Origin: Dipteronia dyeriana
Lineage: Eukaryota; Streptophyta; Magnoliopsida; Sapindales; Sapindaceae
Length of the DNA: 64,000 bases
Direction: 5' to 3'
NCBI GenBank assembly: GCA_032871835.1
Contig: CM065297.1
Coordinates: 70,667,253 to 70,731,252 of the forward strand
The notes under the pieces are model-generated. The model was not told the DNA's origin, did not search any database, and was given only the letters and a program-made list of their open reading frames with translations. Position numbers and translations under genes: made by a program. Shown here piece after piece: positions 1-11,604 of this stretch (the stretch's first letter is position 1; every line of letters begins with the position of its first letter).

Positions 1-978
1 CAACAAATGATTCACTTAGGTCCGATCTCTTTAATTTTAGTTCATTCCACTAAAGAACTAAAATTGAACTCTTAAATAAAGATAGAATAAGTTGATGTTA
101 CTTATTCGTACCCTAGACAACCTTATTGGAGAAAGTGTATCCTCGTGAAGAATACCAGTAATCGCCAAGAGCTCATAGACCGCCTATAGCTCTCCAAGTT
201 ACCATATTTACTCATATGACCACATTTTGAACTTGGATATTTTGACTTGTCCAGAAGCCATGTTTCAATAGACACTATTGAAAACTTAATGTTAAGATTT
301 GATATCCAATACCTCAAAACATCCATATGATGGTATTCTACTCTCATTCGATAAATGGAGCCACGATGTCCATATCTATAAATGAAGTCTTTTATCGATT
401 AACAAATGAATACCACCAAACTATCGAGGATAGACTATGCTATATAATCGTACTCATTGATAGCTCAAATGATAACACTTACAACCATAAGTCCATCATT
501 TATCTCAGAATTGAGATAGACTCTCCAATTGTCTTCAAATAAAAAATTTTATCCATTGACGGTTCTAGATAAAGTATTTCATTTTGATCCTATTCAATGC
601 ACCCAGTGCACTAGATTCGTTTGCCCAAAGATACCACACTTTGATGATTTTAGACTCATCATAACACATTTGATCACACTCAAATGCTAGCAAAAGAATC
701 TACAACTTTAACAAGATAAAGTCGCCCAACCTTCTATCTTAAGTTATGAATATTATTCAAGACTAACTAAAGAATTGTGTCTACCTCATACATATCTAGA
801 TGTATGAACAATTCTTCTTTTCTCATAGTCTTTTGACCTTATGATTATTTACTTTTGACAATTATAATAATGAAACTATAAATGCTATAAGATTTGTTAA
901 GCTAGAAATCACTTTATTCATATGAAAAAGATTGTTAATTACACTATTACACTCTTGCTATCGAGCATAATCCTAACA
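1..978 (-). repeat. R2-family LTR fragment (copy K), cut by the window edge
   Basis: This is the reverse complement of the first part of the R2 LTR. It ends at 972-978 with CCTAACA, the complement of the LTR start TGTTAGG, and runs leftward off the window. It matches 35444-36420 almost throughout, including the segments around 123-347 and 327-542 that recur in every R2 LTR. The short open frames here are by-products of the repeat and not genes. Whether this is a solo LTR or the 5' LTR of a longer minus-strand element cannot be told, because its other end lies outside. Confidence 0.9.
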
Positions 979-983
979 TTTGG

Positions 984-1215
984 TTGTAAGATCATAGTTT
1001 CATGCCAAACTATGAGACCGTGAAGAGACAAATGGCATTTCTAATGCCTTGGTCAGGCTATCACCCTTAAGAAGGATATGAGCATAAGAGAATAGTTGTC
1101 TGCCAGGTCATGAGACCAGGACAACCAAATAGGTCATACTGAAGCCTTGGTCGGGCTACCACCCATGAGAAGGATTAGTGCGTAAGAGCATAGTTGTCAG
1201 CCAAACATAGATCAT
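984..1215. repeat. Imperfect tandem repeat, period about 98 bp
   Basis: The string GCCTTGGTC-GGCTA-CACCC begins at 1046 and again at 1144, followed in both by AGAAGGAT and by CATAAGAG or GTAAGAG. A phrase ending in ATGAGACC lies in front of both copies (about 1012 and 1110), so roughly two and a third units are present. Units differ by many substitutions. Confidence 0.7.
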
Positions 1216-1905
1216 CTGAATATCGAATTTCCCTGGTACAAAGATGTCGGGTACCTCGATGGGTGGATTTGATTAGTTTTTCACTTAAGAACAAAAATCC
1301 TTGAAGTAAGGATGCCTGGTACTATGATTCTCCCAGAAACGAAAATCAGTTTTAATAAGGTCCCACAGGGATCACTTTGATTGAGTACCTCGGTGACCTG
1401 GTACCCATCACTAATTACACTTATTTCTCCTTACCCAATTTTTTAATGTTACCAAGATTCTTTAAGCAGGTCTACACAAGGGACTTGGTAAATTGCCATA
1501 CCATCTTAATATTAAAGTACCGTGCATATACGGATCCTTAGTATATAGGCTCTTTCAACTAGTGCTTTTGCCAAAGCTAGGAGGATCTTGATGCTTGACT
1601 GATTTTGTTTCGCAATCTGGGTATCATCTATGTAGGAGGATACCATGTACGTGGGAATACTTGGTACAAAGATTTGTTGGGTTGGTTTTTCATCTAGTTA
1701 CCAGAGCCCTTCGGATAGAGGTGCTTGTTACCGTGACTTTTCCAAAAGGTTGGAAGATATTAATTATAAGCTTAAGGCAATTTTTTTGACTAAGTACCTT
1801 GATCATCTGGTACCAGTTACTTGGTGTGCTTGACTTCTCATACTTTATAAAATTTAAGCGTTACCATATTTTGTAAGGTCAAGTGTATACGGGGGACTGG
1901 TTTCT
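1214..1905. repeat. Diverged direct duplication, period about 415 bp
   Basis: Landmarks occur in the same order in two blocks. TGGTACAAAGAT appears near 1236 and 1658. A phrase with AGTACCT-G---ATCTGGTACC or its close variant appears near 1384 and 1794. GTTACCA-ATT-T-TAAG followed by TCTACACAAGGGACTGG or its variant appears near 1448 and 1860. The copies are strongly diverged. Neither block carries an open frame of note. Confidence 0.55.
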
Positions 1906-3256
1906 AGATCAAACCCATGATAAATGTGGAGTTATATAGGTTCAACCAAGGAAGAGATCGGCTGGATACAAATGCTAAGAAAAAGGAGAGAAAAAATTCC
2001 ATTCATCCAACCAAGGAACCCATCCCCTAGTCAAGGGCTACATGCTTGTTTTAAAGAAAATAACAAGACTGATTAAATGGAACAGTACGGTTCATTCCCA
2101 TTTAGAATGGAACAGTTTTATCCAAACTGTTGATGTGGTGACTTTAGGATGAAGGTACTTTGTATAATAAGATTATACAAGACATTGAACAAAGTATTCT
2201 AATTTATCAAATAGATGGTCATATATGGAACGATATTAATCCTGAGTATTTAACATACTCCTACTTGTTGAATTGTGTCTTTTGACTTACTCGGTGTGGT
2301 TGGCTCAAGATGCCAAACCTAAAACCTTGTATCTAGGAGACATGATGACATACTTAGCTGGGAATGATAATATACAAGATGGAATCCATTCCTTCCTAAT
2401 TGTAGAAGATAAATGGTTCTCTTGAGTAAATGATTCGGGTCTTGAACAATAGACTGCTCAGTTTAAGATAAGATCAAAAATAATTGTTCATTAAAGAATC
2501 ACCGGCACTCGAGGATAAAGATGTAATTAAGAGGTCGACATAATTGAACCTAGCACATATTACGAACTGTTTATAGAGGATTGATCTATATGTAGTGATT
2601 ATATCAATGGACTATTTGATTCCTATTTGAGTAATTAATTCTTTAATGGCAAGTGTTCAGTTCAAGTTTTTTAGTGGAATAAATATGGAATTAATAAATC
2701 TAATATTTAATTAAAGAGTTTAATTAATTATGAAAGATTTATTGGAACTTGAAATTATAGGTCCATGTGTCCCCATACCATCTCCATAATACTGTATTGA
2801 ACATTAAGGTAAAATGAGACTCAGTGATTAATTTACAATTAACCATCTATACATAAATGAGTTTGTGTTGTTTTATTGATTAAATAATAATTGATTATTT
2901 AATTATATATATATTTATATATATATATAATAACGATTCATTGTTTATTTTTTATATTATATATATATATATATATATTCTTTGTTGCAGGTGGGTGGTG
3001 GTGACTTTCACCACCCACCAAAAAACGTGTTTTTTTTTATTTTTCTTTAATTTTTTTTATGTGCAAAAACTAATGGTGATGTTTAGGTGAAGAAAACCAA
3101 GAAGAATAAAAGCAATAGATAATTGCTCTTGTTTTCGTTTTCTTGCTTTTGACATTGATAAAAGGTTTTTGTTTTGTTTTCTTCACATACTTTTAAACAG
3201 GGTTGAAATGAAGCTACTACTCTATGCTTCATTTTTCCAACCACCCTAGTTCTCTC

Positions 3257-3264
3257 TATATATA
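3257..3264 (+). promoter_or_regulatory. Putative TATA box of the R1 LTR promoter
   Basis: TATATATA is followed by CAGTCCACAA and an A/G-rich stretch. The 3' LTR keeps the same arrangement at 19811-19816 (TATATA-CAGTCCACAA). Position within the LTR and conservation between both LTRs fit a U3/R promoter. This is inferred from sequence only. Confidence 0.45.
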
Positions 3265-3648
3265 CAGTCCACAAGGAAGAAAGAACCACGAAGTGTGTTC
3301 TTGTAATTTTAACAAGGGAGAGAGAGGAACAAAGAAGTGTTCCTAATCCATTGTAACGAGAGAACTATATAGAAAGAAAAATAAAGTATTTTTTATACTA
3401 GCCTCTAAAGAATATTGTGACAGAGTCTCTCAATATTTTTCTTGTAGTCTCAAAAGTTGAGTACACAACTTGAATAGAAATTCGAGATTCAAAATTTCTA
3501 TTGAATACCGAGACGCCCACCTGTCGGTTCTTTTGTGTTGGAGATTCGGTGTGGAAGAACTTGGTTCGAGGGAATCACAAAGATCCTGAAGTGGAAGAAC
3601 TTAGATAAAGGGAATCACGAAAATTCTACAAGGGTAACAATTTCTTTC

Positions 3649-3653
3649 CCTAA
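3649..3653. repeat. Target-site duplication of R3, left copy
   Basis: CCTAA here pairs with CCAAA at 13133-13137, one mismatch. The unoccupied site in the R1 3' LTR reads TCTAA followed by TATTTATAG (21817-21830), which matches both flanks of R3. Confidence 0.85.
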
Positions 3654-5198
3654 TGAAATTCCCTAGAAAGTGTGTGTCTATAACCTAGAGGGGGGGGGGG
3701 GGGGGTGAATAGGTTTTAATTCGACAGATTACCAATTTTGTGAATTAATCAATATTAACAAGTCTACCATATTCTACTAAATGTTCAAATAAAAGACAAC
3801 AAACATAAAACAATAACAACACACAATATATACATGGAAACCCTCCAAATGGGAAAAACCACAGGCTGTTTAGAGCGCCACCCTTGATCCTCAAAATCCA
3901 CTATTGAGTAAGAGTTTACAACCTAGGTTGACCTCCCGTCTAACCCTCCAGTTACTAACCCTTTCACTCTACCCAACGGGCCTTAATAGTGATTTTGGAT
4001 CACAAACCTTGTGCACTAACCACATAGCCACAAGCTTAACCAACAATGAAGAGATAATGGCAACCTAAGTGAATATGCAAGAATATTCTATATGAAAAAA
4101 TGCTAGGTCAAGACATTCATGCTTATCTAGGATTAATAATGACAATTAAAGAAAATCCTAGATATCAATGTTCTAAATGCAAAGGCAAGAAGAATTAGCT
4201 AGAATGGTAAAACCGTCCTAAATTCTAGCTATCACAAATGAATGCATCTCAACCAACAATCAATACACAAGCATGTCATGAAAGCAATTAAACATTCAAA
4301 CAAGCATTTAATATGCAATAAAGACTAAAACCCTAGGCATACATGTCTTTGCAATGAAACTATGAGGTCTAGAGCATGTAGAAGTTACCTAGTCAAGAAG
4401 AAGATGATGCTCCATGCTTGAATGATCCCTGAATGAAGCTAGATTATCATCAGATGAAGTTGGGTTGAGTAAAGATGAGTGTTTAGAAGTCCCTCTCTCT
4501 CTAGAAAAACTAAGAACACACAAAAATGGCTTCTTGGACTCTTAAGAACAAGGAGAAGAGAAGAGAACAAATATATATGGTGCCCTACACCAAATGGCAT
4601 CGTTTTGGGTGAAAAGCAACCAAATCCCATCAGATCGCTGGCTGTACCATGGTCCAGGTAAGTGTCCAGACCGCGGCACAGAGAACGGTGTATCGCCTGG
4701 ACAATGTCGTTCTGTAGGCCGCTGTGCATGCAGTGTGCACAGACCGCGGTCTGGACAATATGCAACGTCTTTAAAACTCCGCTTCAGAGACCGAGGCATA
4801 TGCAACAAGCACAGACCGTGAAGCCACAACGTGCATCCTCTGGTAAACGCCGCTGTGTAGGGCGCTGCGAGGGCACTGCACAGAGAGCGGTCTAAACCGC
4901 GGAATAGAGGAAAAAATCGTCTTTTTAAGGCACAAACATACATTCAACACTCAAGCAAGAATTAAGACACACAAGCACACAAGATGGCAAATAAGCATAT
5001 ATGCAAGATAATTAAAATAAAATGCATAAGTGTGTGTGTGTGTGCACTAATACCTCTTTAATGAAAGTTAAGCAGGTGGTTTTAACTTTGATTTTTGAGC
5101 TTGGTTATGAACAATTGACCCCTTAAACTACCCTTACATATAGATCCCCAAATGTGGTTGTCAACGAAATAAGCCAATCAAACACCGAGGAACTTACA
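3654..5198 (-). repeat. R3 3' LTR (left end on the + strand)
   Basis: This 1545-bp LTR begins on the + strand with TGAAATTCCC and ends with GAACTTACA. It aligns along its whole length with 11605-13132. It holds a run of 16 G at 3690-3705 where the other LTR has five, and a GC-rich block at about 4640-4915 with repeated CCGCGG. A TATA-like TATATAT occurs near 4570 and would read on the minus strand. Confidence 0.92.
4640..4915 (-). repeat. GC-rich island with repeated CCGCGG in the R3 3' LTR
   Basis: Variants of CAGACCGCGG recur near 4668, 4739 and 4890, with degraded forms near 4790 and 4811. The 5' LTR carries the same block at about 12570-12845 with more decayed copies. The sharp GC rise against AT-rich surroundings is seen directly. 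A role in expression is only inferred. Confidence 0.6.
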
Positions 5199-5213
5199 AT
5201 CTCCCTATTTGGC
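5199..5213 (-). other. R3 polypurine tract
   Basis: On the minus strand the bases next to the LTR read CCAAATAGGGAGAT, a purine-rich run in the place expected for second-strand priming. The same position in the R5 unit at 56701 is also purine-rich on that strand. Confidence 0.75.
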
Positions 5214-6319
5214 TATTTCGTGACAAAACCACTCACTCACAAAGTATCCTCACAAGAAACAACAAGAAACAACAAGAAGTCAACAAAAAACATTCTATAT
5301 TACAAGAGATACCTAAAGCTAAATCTTCAAATCTTTCATCTCTTGTAGAATGATCATCCCTATAAAACAAAGAACTACACTTTCCAAGACAAGTGTATGA
5401 GAGGGATCAAGATAATAAAAAACAAGCGCAATTTGCATGAATTAGAAACAAGTAACATGCAATCAACAATGCACATAGCAAACACTCCCCCTAAATAGAT
5501 CCACTCCCTCTCAATAGGTCAATCTCCCCTTAAATCATGCCAATATTAACTCCCCATAAATCCAAATCATGCCATTATCAACTCCTTCTAAATCCAATAC
5601 TACTCCCCTTTTTTGTCACAAGATAGGCAAATGAGTATTCCCCGACCGGAACGTTTTAGCAAAGAGAGATATTTGCAATGTAAATGCATAATCATATACA
5701 ACAACTTTACGCAGGTTAATTAAGAGAGAGAGAAATTCATGGAAGTTTTATTTATTGGAACATGTGCGAAAGATTGCCTTGAATGAAGTACATGCAACAT
5801 CAACTTCCAAAAGCATGGTATTTGGCAAAGGAAATAAACACATGAGGTTCCAAGAGAAGTCAAACCAATTTGCACCAAATTGTCATTGAAGAACAAGATA
5901 TAGTTTAACCAAAAAAAAAAACAACTATCAAACTTTACAAGTTGAACAAGACATGAGCGACTATTGTGCCCTTTTAGATTTTTTCGGGCAAGATGCCCGT
6001 ATGATAGTAGCCTTGTTCAATGAGTAAAGAGAGAGAGAGACTATAGGAATGTTAAAATCCTTGAAATGGATACAGTATCAAACGTACTTCCCAATCAAAT
6101 TTCCTAGTCCAAAAATACATGTTTGAACACAAATGAGACTTGCATTTCAAAAAAGACAAAAAAACACTTATTAAATGAAAAGTCATATAATTATATATGC
6201 ATCCAATATACTCAAGCAATTAATTAAAGAGCATAAGATTGAACAATTATTTACTTATTAGAATGCACGTTCGCTCTCTTTGCTTGAGCTCCCCATATGG
6301 GGTCAACCACCAAAACTCA
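5214..6319 (-). other. R3 region between pol and the 3' LTR, no gene
   Basis: About 1.1 kb lies between the pol stop and the polypurine tract. Some SIRE elements carry an env-like frame here, but no such frame is visible. There is a second purine-rich run on the minus strand (GACAAAAAAGGGGAG at about 5604-5618). Homologous sequence recurs at 56701-57385. Confidence 0.7.
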
Positions 6320-9300
6320 TCAATGCATATGACAAATCCCATTAGACCTACTAAGAGATTTAAACTTAGTTGAATCTAATGGTTTCGTAAACAAATCCGC
6401 TAGTTGATCATTTGTGCCCACATGTTCAAGTGCAATGCATTTGCTCTCAACTAGTTCTCTGATGAAATGATGTTTAATGTCAACATGCTTAGTTCTAGAA
6501 TGTTGGATAGGATTTTTTGAAATATTAATGGCACTCATGTTATCACAATAAAGGGTTAGAGTACCTTGCTCAAAGCCATAATCCATAAGCATTTGCTTCA
6601 TCTAAAGGAGTTGTGTGCAAGCACTCCAGTGGCTATATACTCGGCCTCGGTTGTGGATAATGAGATGGAATTTTGCTTCTTGCAAAACCAAGACACAAGA
6701 TTGTTCCCTAGGAAGAAGCAACCACCAGATGTACTCTTCCTATCATCACAATAACCTGCCCAATCCGTATTACTAAAGGCAACTAAACTAGCATTAGTGT
6801 CAAAAGAGTACCATATCCCATAGTTGGATGTCCCATTCACATATCGAATGATTCTCTTCACGGAAGAGAGATGGGATTCCTTGGGGTTGGCTTGATACCT
6901 AGCACACACACCAACACTAAAGGCTATACCCGGCCTACTAGCAGTCAAGTATAGCAAGCTCCCTATCATACCCCGATATAGACTTTGATCCACACTTTTT
7001 CAACTAGCATCCTTGCTAAGTTTCAAGGTGGTACTCATAGGTGTGTCAAATGCTTGGGATTCTCAAGGCCAAATTTCTTTATTAGGTTCTTGGCATATTT
7101 AGCTTGGGATATGAAGATCCCATCATGCATTTGCTTGATTTGCAAGCCTAGGAAGTAATTGAGTTCACCAACCATGCTCATTTCAAACTTATGAGTCATG
7201 GCATCAACAAATTGTTGAACTTTCAAGTTGTTGGTGGAACCAAAAACGAGGTCATCAACATAAATTTAAGCTATGAATAGCTCATTTTTAGTGCACTTGA
7301 TGAACAAAGTCTTGTCAACACTACCTCTAGAATAGTCATTGTCAACATGATAAAGAGTGAGGCACTCATACCAAGCCCTCGGTGCTTGTTTCAACCCATA
7401 TAGCGCCTTCTTGAGGTGATAAACATGATAGGGGTGGTGTGGATCCATAAACCCCTTAGGTTGCTCAACAAACACTTCCTCTTGCAAGAAGCCATTAAGG
7501 AAGGCACTCTTAACATCCATTTGATACAATTTCAAACTTGTGAACACACGATATGGATAAGAGAAGCCTAATAGACTCTAATCGGGCAACGAGATCAAAA
7601 GTCTCCTCAAAGTCGATACCCTCAATTTGAGAGTATCCTTATACAACAAGTCTAACTTTGTTCCGCACAATGTTGCCATCCTTATCTGATTTGTTCCTAT
7701 AGACCCACTTGGTGCCTTTCATATTAGTGTTCTTAGGCCTAGGAACTAGAGTCCAAACCTCATTCCTTTCAAATTGTTTTAGCTCTTCTTGCATAGCAAG
7801 AACCCAAAACTCATCACTTAAAGCTTCATCAACTTTTTAAGGTTCGATTTTAGAGGTGTAACAAGTATAACTAATTTGATTTGCTAATTGATGTCTAGTC
7901 TTCACACCCTCATTCATATTTCCAAGAATTTCACTCTTGTTTTGGAGATGCCTAACCCAAGGAACGGGTTCCTTAGAGTCCAAAGTTAGGATTTCTATCA
8001 AGAGATTGAATTACCTCTTTTTCAAGATTTGATTTTCATCACTAGAAATCTCATCAATATTCACCAAGGTAGAATTATCAACCACTCATCATGGTTACTA
8101 ACCTTAGGCCTACAATCATCTATGACCATATTAGATGATTCCATTACACTTCGTGTCTTCAAATTAAAAACTCTATAGGCCTTACTATTTAGAACATAGC
8201 CAATGAAAATCCCCTCATCACTCTTAGCATCAAACTTGCCAAGTTGATCACGGTCATTTAGAATGTAGCATTTGCTTCCAAATAAGTGGAAGTAGCTAAC
8301 ATTTGGCTTCCTAACCTTCCAGAATTCATAGGAGGTTTGCCTAGTTTCGGGCCTAAGAAAAACCCTATTGCCTATATAACAAGCCGTATTGACAGCTTCA
8401 GCCAAAAGATTCCTAGGCACATTGTTGCCATGCAATATCACACGGACAATTTCTTAGAGGACTCTATTCTTCCTCTCTACTACCCTATTTTGTTGAGGAG
8501 TTCGAGGAGATGAGAACTCATGAGAGATGTCAAGATTATCACAAAAGTTTTCAAAGCTAGCATTTTCAAATTCTCTCCCATGATCACTCCTAATTCTCTT
8601 AATTCATTTTATGTGAGAATCCTTCTCATTTAAATTTTTAGTGCAAAGCATTTTAAAATTTTCAAACGTTTCGGATTTTTCTCTAAGAAAGTAGGTCCAT
8701 GTAAATCTATAAAAATCATCAACAAACACAAAGATATACCTCTTGCCACTGAGACTCTCGATTTGCATGGGACCTATAAGATCCATATGAAGAAGCTCTA
8801 GTGGCTCCTTGGTGGCAAGATACTTACCCTTTTTATGCACACTCTTAGTTTGCTTTCCTTGTTGGCAAGGTCCACAAACTCCTTCAATCCTATTTCCAAA
8901 CTTAGGAAGACCTCTCAAAACATTCAACCTCTCAAGAACTTTCAAGTCTTTGAACTCATATGACCTAACCTTTGATGCCACAATTCAACTTGATCACAAC
9001 TAGACAAATTACATGAGATTTCATTAGAATCAAGACAATAACAGTTGTCACTTGATCTCTTACCTTTCAATAGAACTTGTCCATCTTCTCTTAGAATAGA
9101 GCAATCAATTTTCCCAAACAAAATCGAAAGCCCTTCATCATTCAAATGTGATATGTTAATAAGATTAGCTTGCAAGTCATCTATATATATAGCATTAGGT
9201 AAGGAGGGAAAACTGGGGATGGATATGTTTCCTTTTCCTAAAACCTTCTTACATGAACCATTACCAAAGGTGACAAATCCACCATCCTCCATAACAAGAG

Positions 9301-9612
9301 TCTCAAAGAAACTCTTATTTCCGGTCATATGCTTAGAACACCCATTATCAAGATACCAAATGTTAGAGGCTTTCGCCTTCAAGGCCATTTGGGGCACATG
9401 GCAAGCATACTCATTTGTTCTAGTCCACCTAGTAACAACATTGTCATTTCTAGGAGCCTTGGGTTCATTGGCTCTAAAATTTCTAGGTGCATGCATTTTG
9501 GCTCTTCTAAGCATATTCTTCTCAATCATGCTTTCAAAACGACACAACTTAATAAATTTAAAACAATTCGGTCTTATGTGACCTTCAACACCACAATAAT
9601 GACAAATGGAAG
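6320..9612 (-). pseudogene. R3 pol: protease, integrase, reverse transcriptase, RNase H (degenerate)
   Basis: Reading leftward: a CCHC knuckle (CHYC...GHIRPNC) at 9563-9604; the protease site at about 9341-9349, which reads D-N-G where the family has D-S-G; the GAG-pre-integrase motif HQRLGHMS near 8960; integrase with CGPCQQGKQ and LLHMDLIGPM (about 8760-8880) and a later segment at 8061-8441; RT from about 7770, with [16 protein letters not shown] near 7500 and YVDD at 7251-7262; RNase H with STTEAEYIA near 6640 and KHVDIKHHFIREL near 6470. A TAA stop sits two codons before YVDD. Further stops and frame changes break the gene into at least six open pieces. The stop at 6320 agrees with the usual pol end after LADLFTKPL. 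Confidence 0.88.
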
Positions 9613-9934
9613 TAAAAATTCATACCATATCCTTATGCAAGCATGGAAGACTTCCCTCTTCTTTGACTTGTCTTTTGGTGTTGAGCCAAATCTCTTATTT
9701 TAAACACCCTTTGTGATTGAGCAAAATTAGCTTCTCTTCTTGGTTATGGGTTAAAACTCCTTTGCTGACTTTGAGAGCTCCTTGGAAGTTGAGGTCTTGT
9801 TTGATAGTTCTAGCTTTTGGTGGATGAGCTTTAGCTTGAGAATTTGTTTGAGCCTTCATTTAAGCTTGCTTTGATGATTCTCCAACTTTATTCGAACTCA
9901 TTTATTGGTGTGAACCTTGAGTCTCTTTATCCTA

Positions 9935-11463
9935 TTAACTCTTGACAAAGATGGTCTTCTTCAATGAAGTGCCATCCTTGCCTTTTACATATCCTAAGCA
10001 TGTTTTATCACTAGGACTCTTCCCATATGATAGCATCTTGTCAAGTCCCTCGGTTCCGGATGTCATCTTGGTAACTAATTCTTTCGTTTCCCTAAGCTCA
10101 TCCTTTAAGTTCTCTTCACTCTTCTTAGTGATCACAAGCTCCAACTTCAAACTCTCTTCTGACTCTTTTCCACTCTTTACTTTGCCACTCAAGTGAGTAA
10201 TCTTAAAAGTCAACTCTAGGTTCTCATTTTTCAACTCTTGAATCTCCTTCTTTTTTTTCAATCTAGACTTTTCAAAAAACTTCATAAAGTCTACATAGTC
10301 CATTTCCTCATCAATCTCAAATCTGGAGTTAGAAGAGGTACTCTCATCACTAGAGTCACTTATTTCTTCCTTATCACTCACAACTTCATTGCCATTATGA
10401 GATGTTGTGAAGGAAATGAAGTTGGCAACTCTATCTTCATCATCCGAAGATTTTTCTTCCTCTTCTAAGTCTTCACTATCGCTCTAAGTAGCTGCCATTG
10501 CCTTCCCCTTCTTCTTCTTCTTCTTCTTCTTCTTAAAATTTGTACATTCTAGAGCGATGTGACCAAAACCACTGCATTCATAGCATTGAATGCCTTTCTT
10601 GGAGTCAATTTCTTAAGACTTTTCCATCTTTTTTAAAGGAGTTTTCTTTTTCACTTCCTTTCCCTTGGACCCAAATCCTTTCCTCTCAAACTTCATAAAT
10701 TTCTTGAATCATTTAACCATGAGAGCCATTTCTTCATCTGAGTTCCCCTCCATTTCTTCAACCTTAGTAGTCTTCAAGGCAATGCTCTTTTGCTTGTTCG
10801 GTGTGTGGGTGAGGTGTTCCATCTTAACTCATAAGCTAAAAGTCGTCCAATAACTTCACTTGGCTTCATAATCCTGTACTCACCATTCTCTTCAAGTGCC
10901 GTCACCTTTGATTCGAACCTTGACGGAAGTGACCTCAAAATTTTTTGCTTGACTCTCCTATTTGAATAGGGGTCACCAAGTTGATGGCTTTGGTTGACAA
11001 TATCCATCAACTTCACTTGGAAGTCATTGAAGCATTCATGCTCCTCCATCCTAATCATCTCAAATTGCATTTGGAGGACTTGGAGCTTTGAGTCCTTGAC
11101 TACCTCGGTTCCCTCATGTGCCGTTTGAAGAATGTCCTAAGTCTCCTTTGTAATCCTAGTGTTTTGGACCAGCTTGTACTGATTATCGTCCACGGCACAA
11201 AGGGTGGCATGCATAGACTTGTTATTCCACTCGGATGCTTCAAACTCTTGAGTACTCCAATTAGACTTGGGCTTAAGAGCTTATACACCATCGTCAGTGG
11301 TCATTATTGGAGGAGTATACCCGTCTTCAATAGCCATCCAAGCACGGTCATCTAGGTAAAGATATGCTTACATCTTACCCTTCCAAGAAGCATAATTCAC
11401 CCCATTGAGCAAAGGGGGTCTTGTGCTTGAGGCTCCCTCATGACTATTTACCTTTCCACTCAT
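9935..11463 (-). pseudogene. R3 gag (degenerate)
   Basis: The start is taken as the ATG at 11461-11463, giving MSGKVNSHEGASS, because the R5 gag begins MSDFRVSKEGASS at the same place. The capsid-like (UBN2-type) region runs to about 10774 and includes ANYASWKGKM-like and FEMIRMEEHECFNDFQ segments, in one frame but with stops. A CCHC knuckle (CYECSGFGHIALEC) lies at 10544-10585. The tail (9935-10381) is acidic and then coiled-coil-like, with heptad-rich KNENLELTFKITHL, ending near YGKSPSDKTCLGYVKGK. A TTC repeat near 10510-10534 encodes a run of charged residues. Stops and frameshifts separate the parts. Confidence 0.82.
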
Positions 11464-11589
11464 AGTGTTTGAGGGGGTAATAAATGATATGAAGATGCAA
11501 ATGTAATGCAACACAAAAAATGCAAACAACCAAAATGCACAAGGCAAGACACACATAATGCACGGATCACCTAAGTATATCTAGGCACC

Positions 11590-11604
11590 GGCTTTGATAC
11601 CAAT
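11590..11604 (-). other. R3 primer-binding site
   Basis: On the minus strand this reads ATTGGTATCAAAGCC directly after the 5' LTR, matching the 3' end of plant initiator methionine tRNA (TGGTATCAGAGCC type) with one change. Confidence 0.85.

Larger units (their letters stand above)
979..2096. other. Non-coding stretch between two retroelements, made of diverged tandem repeats
   Basis: No gene is visible. The stretch lies between the R2 LTR start and the point where R1 LTR homology begins. Most of it consists of two sets of diverged direct repeats, listed separately. The last part, about 1906-2096, shows no structure that I can recognise. It could be the internal or untranslated part of a further element whose ends are missing. 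Confidence 0.6.
2097..3653 (+). repeat. R1 5' LTR, left part
   Basis: Homology with the R1 3' LTR begins near AGAATGGAACAG (compare 18630) and continues to the R3 insertion at 3653. About 210 bases at the LTR start, seen at 18415-18630, are absent, so this LTR was truncated or overwritten on its left. It contains an AT dinucleotide tract (about 2907-2978) and a likely promoter. The last five bases, CCTAA, are the left target-site copy of R3. Confidence 0.85.

Noticed and set aside
123..542. Short frame pair that recurs near 36073, 43607, 58820 and 61343
   Set aside because: Recurrence reflects copies of the R2 LTR. The frames vary in length between copies and have no start or domain in common that suggests selection.
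4439..4943. Overlapping frames of 60-133 residues on both strands in the R3 LTR
   Set aside because: They depend on low stop density in the GC-rich CCGCGG block, and the same block in the other R3 LTR breaks them.
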